Part shown: in pieces, positions 1 through 8,115 of the stretch
How positions within the stretch are numbered: the stretch's first letter is position 1
Layout: each line of letters begins with the position of its first letter
Program-made: the position numbers and the translations under genes
Notes under the pieces: generated by a model
Told to the model about the DNA's origin: nothing
Databases searched by the model: none
Seen by the model: only the letters and a program-made list of their open reading frames with translations
Assembly (NCBI RefSeq): GCF_000961885.1
Contig: NZ_JZKH01000002.1
Location: 124,001-188,000 of the forward strand
Origin: Streptomyces rubellomurinus
GTDB taxonomy: Bacteria > Actinomycetota > Actinomycetes > Streptomycetales > Streptomycetaceae
Direction: 5' to 3'
Length of the DNA stretch: 64,000 bases

Positions 1-224
1 TTGCGCAGCTGGTCGGCCCGCTCCTTGGCGCCGTTGTACTTCTCCGCAGCCTGCTCCTGCTCCTGCTGGAGCTGGTCGATCTGCGCCTTGACGTCGGCCT
101 TGCTGGGCTGGGGCGCGGCGTGCGCGGCCACCTGGGCCGAGAGGGCGACCGCGGTCGCGGCGGCAGCGGTGAGCACGGACACCCGTGCGCGGCTCGGCTG
201 CTTCGGACGGCGGTGGGAGGCCAA
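1..224 (-). CDS. Secreted NlpC/P60-type cell-wall hydrolase, N-terminal fragment
   Basis: Only the first ~75 codons are in the window; the gene continues past position 1. A basic N-terminus (ASHRRPKQPSRAR) is followed by an Ala/Val-rich hydrophobic segment and an Ala-x-Ala-like cleavage region, i.e. a Sec signal peptide. After it comes a Gln/Glu/Lys-rich coiled coil (QLQQEQEQAAEKYNGAKERA). This layout is typical of streptomycete RipA-like peptidoglycan endopeptidases with a C-terminal NlpC/P60 domain, but the catalytic domain is not visible. I chose the TTG at 224 because AGAAGGAG lies about 7 bases upstream; an ATG at 245 is in frame but overlaps that ribosome binding site. The family call is inference. 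Confidence 0.6.
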   Translation of the reverse strand, partial: MASHRRPKQPSRARVSVLTAAAATAVALSAQVAAHAAPQPSKADVKAQIDQLQQEQEQAAEKYNGAKERADQLR

Positions 225-293
225 GGGACCGGCTCCTTCTTCCATCGGTCTCACCTGTACGAGTGAGAATCCGGAAAATAGGTTTGACGCCAG

Positions 294-323
294 ACCCTAG
301 TGAAGATCCAGGCGTTTCGCCAA
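294..323 (-). promoter_or_regulatory. Candidate vegetative promoter of the cell-wall hydrolase
   Basis: On the minus strand TTGGCG (318-323) and TAGGGT (294-299) are separated by 18 bases, a good match to a housekeeping actinomycete promoter. It lies about 70 bases upstream of the start at 224. Seen by eye only. Confidence 0.4.
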
Positions 324-423
324 CCCCCCGATGGCGTGAAACCCGCTCCCGACGCTGACTTCACCGGATCCGCACACGGCCGCCATCCGGGCGCTGACCA
401 GGCATCACGCCCATAGGCCCGGG

Positions 424-1854
424 TCAGGGCCGGGCCAGCCGGTTCAGCAGCAGCACCGAGGCGACCGGGCGCGCACCCGCCTTCCGCACGCCCTCCGCCA
501 CCTCGCGGTCGGTGGACACCACCACCACCGGACGGCCCTGCGGCTCGGCCCGCACCAGACGACGGATCAGTTCGTCCGCCGTCTCCCCGGTCCGGCTGAA
601 CCGCACCCGCACCCCGCGCGGCGGCGCCATGATCACCGGGACGTCCAGGTCCTGCCCGTCGAACACACAGGTGACCTCCGCCTGGGTGCGCTGGGCCAGC
701 ATCGCCAGCCCGCCCAGCAGCCGGATCCGCTGCTGCTCCAACGGCAGCGTCGGATAGCCGGTCTTGGTCACGTTGTAGCCGTCCACCACCAGGTGCACCT
801 GCGGGATCGCCAGCAGCTGGTCCAGCAGCGCCGGATCGTCCTCCGCCAGGCCCCGCCTGGCCACGTCGTGCGGCGAGGCCGCCCCCGGCACGACCGCCTC
901 CACCAGGTCCGCCGGGCGGATCTGCGAGACCGGCAGCGCCAGCTCCCGCTGCAGCCCCTGCGCCGACTGCAGCACCGTGTCCAGCAGCAGCCGCAGCCGC
1001 ATGTCCTCCACGCTGCGCCCCTCGCGGGCCGAACGGCGCCCCTGCTCGGCGGCCGTCTCCAGCTCGGAGACCCGGTGCCGCAGCCGCCGCGCCTCGCTCT
1101 CCGCCGTGCCGCGCTCGGCCGCCGCCTGCGCCCTCGCGGCCTCCAGCTCCCCCGCCAGCCGGCGCGTCTCGGCCTGCGCACGGCGGGTGTCGCTCTCCAG
1201 CGACCGCACCTTCTTGCGCAGCGACTCCGCCTCCCGGCGGACCTCCTCGGACTCCGCCCGCTGGCGGTCCAGGTCCGCGCGCGCCGCCGCCCGCAGCTCG
1301 GCCAGCTCCGCCTGCAGCTTCTCCACCAGCCGCGCCGACTCCGCGGCCGCGCCTTCGGCCCCGGCCCGCTCGGCCTCCTCGCCGGCCTCCGTCACCAGCC
1401 GGCTCCACCCGGCCGAGCGCACCAGGTACGCGGCGGCCGCGACGTCCATCGGATCGGCGGCGCCCGGGACGGTGCCCGACTCCAGCGCCTTCACCAGGTC
1501 CGGCTGGCCGAGCCGCAGCCGCTCCGCTATCCGCACCCGGAAGGCCGGCTCCGACTCCAGCGCCGCCGCCAGGGCCGTCGCCGCGTACTTGGCCCGCCGC
1601 GCGGGGGTGAACTTCGCGTACTGGCGCAGGCTCTGCGGCAGTTCGGCCGCCGGCAGGCCGCCGAGCGCGTCCGAGGCCAGCCCGACCACCCGCCGGCGCA
1701 CCCCCTCGGGCAGCGGCCGGTCGAGCTTCTCGGCCGCCCGTTCCGACGCCGCGCCGGACACCCCGGTCGCCCCGGACTCGGACGCCGCCGACTCGTCGGG
1801 CTCCTTCGCTGCGTCCACCACGTCCTCGGCTCCGATCCTGGTCCAGCGGGGCAC
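424..1854 (-). CDS. NYN-domain (PIN-like) RNA-binding protein
   Basis: A 476-residue cytosolic protein. The C-terminal ~120 residues form an NYN domain: a hydrophobic strand ending in VDGYNV carries the first acidic residue, followed by CVFDGQD and VVVSTDREV, the spaced acidic positions of PIN-like nucleases. Residues ~165-275 are a long charged coiled coil rich in Ala, Glu and Arg, and the N-terminus is acidic and low-complexity. Proteins with this layout are conserved in actinomycetes and usually annotated as NYN-domain RNA-binding proteins; a role in RNA turnover is inferred from the fold. The start is GTG without a clear Shine-Dalgarno sequence, so the N-terminus is uncertain. Confidence 0.8.
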   Translation of the reverse strand: MPRWTRIGAEDVVDAAKEPDESAASESGATGVSGAASERAAEKLDRPLPEGVRRRVVGLASDALGGLPAAELPQSLRQYAKFTPARRAKYAATALAAALESEPAFRVRIAERLRLGQPDLVKALESGTVPGAADPMDVAAAAYLVRSAGWSRLVTEAGEEAERAGAEGAAAESARLVEKLQAELAELRAAARADLDRQRAESEEVRREAESLRKKVRSLESDTRRAQAETRRLAGELEAARAQAAAERGTAESEARRLRHRVSELETAAEQGRRSAREGRSVEDMRLRLLLDTVLQSAQGLQRELALPVSQIRPADLVEAVVPGAASPHDVARRGLAEDDPALLDQLLAIPQVHLVVDGYNVTKTGYPTLPLEQQRIRLLGGLAMLAQRTQAEVTCVFDGQDLDVPVIMAPPRGVRVRFSRTGETADELIRRLVRAEPQGRPVVVVSTDREVAEGVRKAGARPVASVLLLNRLARP

Positions 1855-1952
1855 GGCCGCGGCCGCCCCCTGTCGTCACGCTCCGTGCGTCTTGTCTGTA
1901 TTGTCCCGTGCGGTGGACGGGCGCGCCCGCACCGCCCACCGCACCCCCGGCA

Positions 1953-2216
1953 TCAGCCCTGCTCGGCGGGGGTCTCCGCACCCTCGGCGCCCGGGCGGGC
2001 CACCAGCTCGACCTGGTCCACCGCGTTGCACCAGCGGCAGCGCACCGACTCGATCGTCTCGCTCAGCACCTGGGTCTCCTCGACCTTGGACTCGCCGGCC
2101 AGGTCGAAGTGGAGGAACTCGGTCACCCGCGCGGTGCGGGTCACGTCGAAGCGGGTCAGGTTGCCGCACAGGGTGCAGCGCCAGCGCGTCTGCGCGGTCA
2201 GGGCGGGGACGGTCAT
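1953..2216 (-). CDS. Small zinc-ribbon-like protein
   Basis: Encodes 87 residues. Two CxxC pairs (Cys14/Cys17 in RCTLCGN and Cys60/Cys63 in RCRWCNA) flank a short Thr/Val/Glu-rich core, suggesting one zinc ribbon. The ATG at 2216 has GAGAGGA about 8 bases upstream; longer in-frame starts lack a ribosome binding site and add low-complexity sequence. It is transcribed toward the NYN-domain gene, about 100 bases away, and may share its transcript. I do not recognise a named family, so only metal binding is inferred. Confidence 0.7.
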   Translation of the reverse strand: MTVPALTAQTRWRCTLCGNLTRFDVTRTARVTEFLHFDLAGESKVEETQVLSETIESVRCRWCNAVDQVELVARPGAEGAETPAEQG

Positions 2217-2417
2217 CGGGGGTCCTCTCGGGTGATCCCTGGGTGGGCCAGGCGCTCCCCCCGGAGCCCCGGCATCGGCGGCGGGAGGCGGGAATGCCCG
2301 CCCCAAGCCTATTGCCTGGGGCAACCACCCCGGCCACCAGTTCAGCCAAGCCGCCCCCTAGCCCACCTGCCGTACTGCGCCGTGTCACCTCGGCCGCCCG
2401 GAGGGATGCTTGGCCCC

Positions 2418-3233
2418 ATGGCGCTCGCGGCCCCTGACCACACCGACGCACCGGCCGGGCCCGCCCCGGCGGTCAGCTACGCCCTGATCGCGGTCAACAC
2501 CCTGGTGTTCCTGCTCGCCCCGGCCGCCGGCCTCAACCCGCTGTACGGCACCGGCCAGGCCCGGGTCTGCGCCGAGCAGCGGTACGAGCAGCGCTGGGGC
2601 GCGATCCCGGCCGAGATCCTGGCCGGCCGTCCGCTGACCTCCGAACAGCTGGCCGAGGCCCCCGACCCCGTCCCGGGCTGCCCGGTCGCCGCGACCCCGG
2701 GCAAGCACCCGGCGCTGTCCGTCCTCACCGGCCTCTTCCTGCACGCCGGCTGGCTGCACCTGCTCGGCAACCTGCTCTTCCTCCACGTCTTCGGCCCCAC
2801 CGTCGAACAGCGCCTGGGCCGGGCCCGGTTCGCCCTCTTCTACCTGGCCGCCGGCAGCCTGGCCACGTACGGCTTCGCGCTCGCCGAGGCCCACTCGCCG
2901 GGCTCCACCCGCGTCCTGATCGGCGCCTCGGGCGCGATCTCCGCCGTGCTCGGCGCCTACCTGCGCTTCCATCCGCGCGCCCGGGTGACCACCCTCGTCC
3001 CGCTGCTGCTCTTCCTGCCGCTGCGCTTCCCGGCCTGGCTGGTGCTCGGCCTGTGGTTCGCGCTGCAGTGGTGGTCGGTGCACGCGGCCGGCCCGGGCGT
3101 GGCCTACCTGGTGCACGTCATCGGCTTCTCGGCCGGGTTCCTCTACGCCTGCACCGTGCTCGGTCACCCCCCGCGACGACCCGGCCGACGCCCGATACCC
3201 TGGCGGCAACCCACGAAGGAGCGCGAACAGTGA
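2418..3233 (+). CDS. Rhomboid family intramembrane serine protease
   Basis: Encodes a 271-residue polytopic membrane protein. Rhomboid hallmarks are present: the HxxxN motif after the first core helices (His114 and Asn118), the catalytic serine in GASGAIS (Ser171) and the partner histidine in LVHVIGFSAGF (His233), so it should be active. The first loop carries two cysteines (CAEQ, GCPV) and a Pro/Glu-rich stretch; the C-terminus is a short basic tail. Start: ATG at 2418 with GGAGGG 12 bases upstream; an ATG at 2406 directly abuts that sequence and is unlikely. The stop overlaps the start of the next gene, so the two are probably translationally coupled. Confidence 0.85.
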   Translation: MALAAPDHTDAPAGPAPAVSYALIAVNTLVFLLAPAAGLNPLYGTGQARVCAEQRYEQRWGAIPAEILAGRPLTSEQLAEAPDPVPGCPVAATPGKHPALSVLTGLFLHAGWLHLLGNLLFLHVFGPTVEQRLGRARFALFYLAAGSLATYGFALAEAHSPGSTRVLIGASGAISAVLGAYLRFHPRARVTTLVPLLLFLPLRFPAWLVLGLWFALQWWSVHAAGPGVAYLVHVIGFSAGFLYACTVLGHPPRRPGRRPIPWRQPTKEREQ

Positions 3234-3511
3234 TCACCGCCATCGTCCTGATCAAGACCAGTGTCGACCGCATTCCGGAGATCGCCGAGGCCATCGCCGC
3301 GATCGAGGGCGTCAGCGAGGTGTACTCGGTGACCGGCGGCTACGACCTGGTGGCGATGGTCCGGGTGCGCCGTCACGACGACCTGGCCGACGTCATCCCG
3401 GGCCGGCTGAACAAGGTCCCGGGCGTGGCCCAGACCGAGACCCAGATCGCCTTCCGCACCTACTCCCAGCACGACCTGGAAGCCGCCTTCGCCCTCGGCC
3501 TCGACGAGTAG
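3230..3511 (+). CDS. Stand-alone Lrp/AsnC ligand-binding (RAM) domain protein
   Basis: A 93-residue protein consisting only of the RAM domain of Lrp/AsnC regulators, with the characteristic beta-alpha-beta pattern and GGYDLVAMVRV; there is no helix-turn-helix. Such single-domain proteins form oligomers that sense amino acids or bind full-length Lrp proteins (family knowledge). GTG start at 3230 with AAGGAG nearby, overlapping the rhomboid stop by 4 bases. A full-length Lrp protein is encoded at 24063-24527, but nothing in the sequence links the two. Confidence 0.85.
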   Translation: MITAIVLIKTSVDRIPEIAEAIAAIEGVSEVYSVTGGYDLVAMVRVRRHDDLADVIPGRLNKVPGVAQTETQIAFRTYSQHDLEAAFALGLDE

Positions 3512-3528
3512 GACGCCCCGGGGCCCGC

Positions 3529-4968
3529 TCAGCCCTCCCGCCGGCTGTCGGCGACACAACGCCCGCCCTCGTTACGGTAGTTCCACGCCGCGCCGTCCGT
3601 GACCAGCTCACGGACGGCGGTCAGGAAGCGCTCGACGTGCTCGTCCGGCGTCCCGGCGCCGAAGCTCACCCGGATCGCGTTCAGGCTGCGCTCACCGGGC
3701 AGCGACGCGTCGGGAGCACCGCACGCCGAGTCGGCGGCCGGGGTGTCGTCCCCGAGCAGGGTGCGCACCAGCGGGTGCGCGCAGAACAGGCCGTCGCGCA
3801 CCCCGATGCCGTACTCGGCGGACAGCGCGGCCGAGAAGTGCGAGCTGTTCCAGTCCTGGACGACGAAGGACAGCACCCCCACCCGCGCGGAGCCGGGGCC
3901 GAACAGGTTCAGCACCTTGACCTGCGGAATCTCCGCCAGCCCCGCCGTCAGCCGGTCGATCAGCCGCTGCTCCCGGGCCTCCAGCGCCTCGAAGCCCGCC
4001 TCGGTCAGCGCCCGGCAGGCCGAGGCGATCGCGTAGGCGCCGATGACGTTCGGCGAACCGGCCTCGTGCCGGGCCGGGCCGGTGTGCCACTGCACGGCCA
4101 CCGAGCCGTCCGTCTCCCGGGCCACCGTCCGGGTCGCCCCGCCGCCGGCCAGGTACGGCTCGGCCGCGTCCAGCCAGTCCGAGCGACCGGCCAACACCCC
4201 CGCGCCGAACGGCGCGTAGAGCTTGTGGCCGGAGAAGGCGATCCAGTCGACGCCCGACTCCCGCACCGAGACCCGGTGGTGCGGGGCGAGCTGCGCGGCG
4301 TCCAGCACCACCCGGGCGCCGTGCCGGTGCGCGGTCTCGGTCAGCGCGGCGACCGGCCACAGCTCCCCGGTGACGTTCGAGGCGCCGGTGACGCACAGCA
4401 GCTTGGGGCCCTCGGGCGCCTCGGCGAGCGCGGCGTCCAGCGCGGCCACCGCCTCGGCCCGCGAGCGCGGCGCCGCCAGGTACCGCACCTCCAGCCCGGC
4501 GTGCGCCCAGGGCAGCAGCGAGGCGTGGTGCTCGGTCTCGAAGGCGAACACCCGGGTGCCGGCCGGCACGGCCCCGGCCAGCAGGTTGAGCGAGTCGGTG
4601 GTGGCGCGGGTGAACACCACCTGGTCGCCCTCGCGCAGGTCGAGGAACTCGGCGACGGTCCGGCGGCTCTGCTCGAACAGGTCGGTGGACAGCTGGGAGA
4701 GGTACCCGGCGCCCCGGTGCACGCTGCCGTAGTACGGCGCGTAGGCGGCGACGTCGTCCCAGACCCGCTGCAGCGCCGGCGAGCTGGCCGCGTAGTCGAG
4801 CGCCGCGTAGCCGACCTTCTCCCCGCTGGCGAGCGGGACCTGGACGTCACGGCCGAGGACGGCGAGCGGGGCGCACGGGAGGGGCCGCGCGACGGGGGTC
4901 CCCCCGGACGGAGTCTGGGGGAGCGTCGATGCAAGGGTGGTGGCGGGCGACGGGTGGGAGAGGGACAT
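3529..4968 (-). CDS. Class V aminotransferase-fold PLP enzyme (cysteine desulfurase/selenocysteine lyase-like)
   Basis: 479 residues. Fold-type I PLP hallmarks: ETEHHASLLPW (His147/148 stacking on PLP), the aspartate in VVLDAAQ (Asp223) and the Schiff-base lysine in SGHKLYAPFG (Lys249). A cysteine in GLFCAHPLVR lies about where desulfurases carry their reactive Cys, but the surrounding loop is not the usual one, so the substrate is uncertain. ATG start, with GAAGGAG 9 bases upstream. The 5' leader holds a SAM-IV riboswitch and a hairpin burying this Shine-Dalgarno sequence (separate entries), so the gene is probably switched off when S-adenosylmethionine is abundant. That points to a role in sulfur or methionine-related metabolism (inference). 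The first ~40 residues are a low-complexity extension. Confidence 0.85.
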   Translation of the reverse strand: MSLSHPSPATTLASTLPQTPSGGTPVARPLPCAPLAVLGRDVQVPLASGEKVGYAALDYAASSPALQRVWDDVAAYAPYYGSVHRGAGYLSQLSTDLFEQSRRTVAEFLDLREGDQVVFTRATTDSLNLLAGAVPAGTRVFAFETEHHASLLPWAHAGLEVRYLAAPRSRAEAVAALDAALAEAPEGPKLLCVTGASNVTGELWPVAALTETAHRHGARVVLDAAQLAPHHRVSVRESGVDWIAFSGHKLYAPFGAGVLAGRSDWLDAAEPYLAGGGATRTVARETDGSVAVQWHTGPARHEAGSPNVIGAYAIASACRALTEAGFEALEAREQRLIDRLTAGLAEIPQVKVLNLFGPGSARVGVLSFVVQDWNSSHFSAALSAEYGIGVRDGLFCAHPLVRTLLGDDTPAADSACGAPDASLPGERSLNAIRVSFGAGTPDEHVERFLTAVRELVTDGAAWNYRNEGGRCVADSRREG

Positions 4969-4974
4969 GAGGAT

Positions 4975-5009
4975 GCACTCCTTCTACGGGTCAGGGACCC
5001 CGGGAGTGC
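4975..5009 (-). promoter_or_regulatory. Shine-Dalgarno-sequestering hairpin (riboswitch expression platform)
   Basis: In the transcript GCACTCC (5009-5003) is exactly complementary to GGAGTGC (4981-4975), which contains the GGAG ribosome binding site of the aminotransferase-like gene. An inner GGGTC/GACCC stem extends the fold. The hairpin sits between the SAM-IV aptamer and the start codon, so translational control is the simplest reading. Pairing is seen directly; its response to ligand is inferred. Confidence 0.65.
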
Positions 5010-5020
5010 TCGTCGTCCGG

Positions 5021-5138
5021 CGTCCGCGCTTGCCGCACGGACGATTCGCCGAGCGACCCGGTCCTCACCCAGGGCACCCCGCCACGGACGGAGGGTTGCC
5101 GGACAGCAAGCTGGGGCTTGTCGCTGTCACTCATGACC
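5021..5138 (-). ncRNA. SAM-IV riboswitch aptamer
   Basis: The minus strand reads GGTCATGAGTGACAGCG, then AAGCCCCAGCTTGCTG, CCGGCAACCCTCC, GGCGGGGTGCCCTGGGTGA and GGACC closing the basal stem, followed by GCGGCAAGCGCGG, the 3' pseudoknot partner. This follows the SAM-IV consensus known from actinomycetes almost base for base, with compensatory changes in stems (CAGC/GCTG, GACAGC/GCTGTC). It binds S-adenosylmethionine in that family. The predicted transcription start lies about at the first base of the aptamer. Confidence 0.93.
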
Positions 5139-5146
5139 TGGCCAAG

Positions 5147-5175
5147 ACTCTAGGTCGCACACATCGGACGGTCAA
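5147..5175 (-). promoter_or_regulatory. Promoter of the riboswitch-controlled gene
   Basis: Minus strand TTGACC (5170-5175), a 17-base spacer and TAGAGT (5147-5152). The expected start point, about 7 bases downstream, is the first base of the SAM-IV aptamer, and this agreement supports both calls. Confidence 0.75.
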
Positions 5176-5203
5176 ACACAGGTCCACCATCCGGACACGA
5201 CAG

Positions 5204-5233
5204 GGGCCCGCGGCGACGAATCGCCACGGGCCC
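5204..5233 (-). terminator. Hairpin terminator after trpD
   Basis: GGGCCCG...CGGGCCC with an inner GGCGA/TCGCC stem and a CGAA loop, just beyond the trpD stop on the minus strand. There is no strong T-run, as is common in streptomycetes. Confidence 0.65.
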
Positions 5234-5246
5234 GTCAACTACCGCC

Positions 5247-6323
5247 TCAGCCCCGGCTGGTGGCCCCCGACCAGCGGCGCAGCAGCTCCTCCGCCGCACC
5301 CGAGTCGATGGCCTCGGCCGCCCGCACCATCCCCGCCGCGAGCTGCTCGGTGAGCGGCGCGTCGCCGGGTTCGAGCGCGACCAGCGCCGCCGCCGTGTTC
5401 AGCAGGACGGCGTCCCGCACCGGCCCGCGCTCCCCGGCCAGCAGCCGGCGCGCGACCTCGGCGTTGTAGGACGGGTCCCCGCCGCGCAGCGCCTCGATGC
5501 CGACCAGCTCGATGCCGACGTCCCGCGGGTCGAAGGAGGTCTCGGTGACGGCGCCGTCGCGCACGATCCACACCTGCGAGGTGGTGGTGATGGTGAGCTC
5601 GTCCAGCCCGTCGTCGCCGCGGAACACCAGGGCGCTGGCCCCGCGCCGGGCGAGCACCCCGGCGATCAGCCCGGCGAGCCGGGTGTCGAAGCAGCCGATC
5701 GCGTGCGCGCTGACCTTGGCCGGGTTGGTGAGCGGGCCGAGGATGTTGAACGCGGTCGGCACCCCGAGGTCGCGCCGCGCGGTGGCGGCGTGCCGCATCG
5801 AGGGGTGGAACTTCGCGGCGAAGCAGAAGGTGAGCCCGACCTCCTCGGCGACCTCGGCGACCCGCCGCGCGGGCAGGTCGAGCGCGACGCCGAGTTTCTC
5901 CAGCACGTCCGAGGAGCCGCTGGCGGAGGAGGCCGACCGGTTGCCGTGCTTGACCACCTTGGCGCCGGCCGCGGCCGCGACGATCGCCGACATGGTGGAG
6001 ATGTTGACGGTCTTCGCCCGGTCGCCGCCGGTGCCGACGATGTCGACCGCCGGGCCGGCGATCTCCAGCGGCTCGGCGTGCGCGTACATCGAGTCCACCA
6101 GACCGGTGATCTCGTCGACCGTCTCGCCCTTGGCCCGCAGCGCGATCATGAAGCCGGCGACCTGGACGGGGGACGCCTCGCCGCTCATGATCCGGTCCAT
6201 CGCCCACGCGGTGGCCGAGCGGTCGAGGTCCTCCCCCTTCAACAGCGCCGCCAGGATGTCCGGCCAGGTACGGACCACCTGCGCGGGGTCGCTACCGCCG
6301 TTCGCAGGGTTCGCGTTCACCAT
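5247..6323 (-). CDS. trpD: Anthranilate phosphoribosyltransferase
   Basis: 358 residues, the usual length. It transfers the phosphoribosyl group from PRPP to anthranilate in tryptophan synthesis. Signatures: the PRPP-binding [14 protein letters not shown], then [18 protein letters not shown] (anthranilate and PRPP contacts), GPLTNPA and the C-terminal GDDGLDELT. The ATG at 6323 has GTGGAG 7 bases upstream; an in-frame GTG at 6353 gives a 10-residue extension without a ribosome binding site. It stands alone, away from other trp genes, as is usual in Streptomyces, between the riboswitch gene and a receiver-domain gene that are both on the same strand. Confidence 0.97.
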   Translation of the reverse strand: MVNANPANGGSDPAQVVRTWPDILAALLKGEDLDRSATAWAMDRIMSGEASPVQVAGFMIALRAKGETVDEITGLVDSMYAHAEPLEIAGPAVDIVGTGGDRAKTVNISTMSAIVAAAAGAKVVKHGNRSASSASGSSDVLEKLGVALDLPARRVAEVAEEVGLTFCFAAKFHPSMRHAATARRDLGVPTAFNILGPLTNPAKVSAHAIGCFDTRLAGLIAGVLARRGASALVFRGDDGLDELTITTTSQVWIVRDGAVTETSFDPRDVGIELVGIEALRGGDPSYNAEVARRLLAGERGPVRDAVLLNTAAALVALEPGDAPLTEQLAAGMVRAAEAIDSGAAEELLRRWSGATSRG

Positions 6324-6396
6324 GGCTGACTCCACTGTTGTCGGTTCCCCCACCCACGGGGGACGTCCGTACGGATGGAAGTCAGCCTATCGAGCG

Positions 6397-6421
6397 GAAG
6401 GGCCGCCGCGGCGGCCCCTTC
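6397..6421 (-). terminator. Hairpin terminator after the receiver-domain gene
   Basis: A nearly perfect palindrome, GAAGGGCCGCC GCG GCGGCCCCTTC, lies 63 bases beyond the stop at 6484 and upstream of trpD on the same strand. No T-run follows. Confidence 0.6.
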
Positions 6422-6483
6422 TCTCGTACTGAGACAGCACCGGCAACTTCGTACGGGAACGGCTCCGGGCCGTCCGCCGGCGC

Positions 6484-6909
6484 TCAGCGCGCGGCCGGCG
6501 CCCGCTTCGCCAGTCGGCCCCGCAGCAGGACGGCGGCCGCCTCGGCCAGCGCCACCGGGTCCACCGGGCGGGAGATCGCGGCGTCGGCCCGGCTCCAGGC
6601 GGCGAGCCAGGAGTCCTGCGGCCGGCCGATCAGCACGAGCACCGGCGGGCAGCCGTAGATCTCGTCCTTGAGCTGGCGCCCGAGCCCGAGCCCGCCGGCC
6701 GGCACCGCCTCGCCGTCCAGGACGCAGAGGTCGACGCCGCCCTTCTCCAGCGCCTTCAGCACCGCGGGGGTGGTCGCGCATTCCAGGTAGTCCAGCTCGG
6801 GAAGATCCTCGGCGGGCCGGCGGCCGAGCGCCGTCAGCACCTGCTCGCGGGTGTTGCGGTCGTCGCTGTAGACCAGGACGGTGAGCGTCTCGTCGGTCGT
6901 GTACGCCAT
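6484..6909 (-). CDS. Atypical single-domain response-regulator receiver
   Basis: A 141-residue CheY-like receiver without an output domain. The acidic pair after strand 1 (VYSDDRN) and the candidate phospho-acceptor after strand 3 (CVLDGEAV) are present. The Thr/Ser after strand 4 is replaced (VLIGRPQ) and the invariant Lys after strand 5 is Arg (AISRPVDP), so phosphorylation-driven switching may be altered or absent. ATG at 6909 has GAGGGAG 8 bases upstream. No histidine kinase is adjacent. The gene diverges from ctaE, about 400 bases away, and a role tied to respiration is only a guess from position. Confidence 0.75.
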   Translation of the reverse strand: MAYTTDETLTVLVYSDDRNTREQVLTALGRRPAEDLPELDYLECATTPAVLKALEKGGVDLCVLDGEAVPAGGLGLGRQLKDEIYGCPPVLVLIGRPQDSWLAAWSRADAAISRPVDPVALAEAAAVLLRGRLAKRAPAAR

Positions 6910-7307
6910 GGACCCTGCTCCCTCAAGTGTGATCCGGACCACGTTCGCCTGATCCGGATGCTACTCCGCTTTCCCCCGTCGCCGACTCCCCCGCGCACAC
7001 CTTCCTCCCCAAGCCGTCGCGCCCGCCGCTCGGCCGCCTGGAGGACACCCCGTCACCCCGTCACCCGCGGTCCACTCGTACGGCCGACCCCGGGCCCGTT
7101 CCCCTTACCTCCGCGCGCCCGCGCGACCCGGCAGCGACACGCTGGCCAGCGGGCCGCAGGGCCCCGTCGAGGAACCGTCAGAAAAGGGACACGCCGCTGC
7201 TCAGCCCCCGTCCGGCCCCCCGGCCGCCCCCCAAGCGGGCATACCGCACGCACCGGACACTCCGAGGGACACCCCCCGGCGTGAAGACGGAATAAGGGAC
7301 CGACATA
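6910..7307. other. Intergenic region between divergent receiver gene and ctaE
   Basis: About 400 bases without a supportable gene. It must hold the promoters of both flanking genes but no clear -35/-10 pair stands out. The right half has several C-runs (around 7215-7275). Confidence 0.4.
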
Positions 7308-7928
7308 ATGTCCGTCGTGGCGACAGCAACAGCAGTAGAAACCGGGCACGCGCATGGATCGGTCAACCGACCGAACATGGTCAGCGTCGGAACGATCGTC
7401 TGGCTCAGTTCCGAGCTGATGTTCTTCGCGGCCCTCTTCGCGATGTACTTCACGCTCCGCTCCGTCAAGGGAGCCGAGTTCTGGACCGAGAAGGCGCACG
7501 CCCTCAACGTCCCCTTCTCCGCGGGCAACACCACGATCCTGGTGCTCTCCTCGCTGACCTGCCAGCTCGGCGTGTTCGCCGCCGAGCGCGGGGACGTGAA
7601 GAAGCTCCGCGCGTGGTTCGTCATCACGTTCATGATGGGCGCGATCTTCATCGGCGGTCAGATCTTCGAGTACACGGAGCTGGTCAAGAAGGACGGCCTC
7701 TCGCTGTCCTCCGACCCGTACGGCACCGTGTTCTACATGACCACCGGCTTCCACGGTCTGCACGTGACGGGTGGTCTGATCGCCTTCCTGCTGGTCCTGG
7801 GACGGACTTACGCAGCCAAGCGCTTCACGCACGAGCAGGCCACCGCCGCGATCGTCGTGTCGTACTACTGGCACTTCGTCGACGTCGTGTGGATCGGCCT
7901 GTTCGCGACCATCTACCTGATCAAGTAA
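7308..7928 (+). CDS. ctaE: Cytochrome c oxidase subunit III (aa3-type)
   Basis: 206 residues with five predicted membrane helices, the short form of subunit III. Family features include [15 protein letters not shown] in helix [16 protein letters not shown] and [14 protein letters not shown] near the C-terminus. It is part of the membrane aa3 oxidase that forms a supercomplex with cytochrome bcc in actinobacteria. ATG start with AAGGGA upstream. It begins the plus-strand set ctaE-qcrC-qcrA-qcrB, an order strongly conserved in this phylum; the other oxidase subunits are encoded separately at 13.6-16.7 kb on the opposite strand. Confidence 0.96.
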   Translation: MSVVATATAVETGHAHGSVNRPNMVSVGTIVWLSSELMFFAALFAMYFTLRSVKGAEFWTEKAHALNVPFSAGNTTILVLSSLTCQLGVFAAERGDVKKLRAWFVITFMMGAIFIGGQIFEYTELVKKDGLSLSSDPYGTVFYMTTGFHGLHVTGGLIAFLLVLGRTYAAKRFTHEQATAAIVVSYYWHFVDVVWIGLFATIYLIK

Positions 7929-8115
7929 CCAGCTGATCAGGTCGCTGGCCACCGGCTGCGGCCCCCGCCCTCACCGGCGTCGGGCCGCTTCTGCCGGTGC
8001 CGAAGCTCCCACCGACCGACCGCGCGCGCAGCCCTAGAGAGGCAGCCTCGTGCCGGCCAGACCGGCCGCCGGGTGCACCCACCAGTCGACCAGATCCTGA
8101 CACCGGGGTTATTCC

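Noticed and set aside
251..423. c-di-AMP (ydaO) riboswitch ahead of the cell-wall hydrolase
   Set aside because: Such riboswitches precede similar genes, but the conserved core sequence is missing here; only a promoter is supported.
7200..7290. 6C-type small RNA suggested by C-runs upstream of ctaE
   Set aside because: The C-runs are not in the loops of two stable adjacent hairpins, and the region is the ctaE leader.
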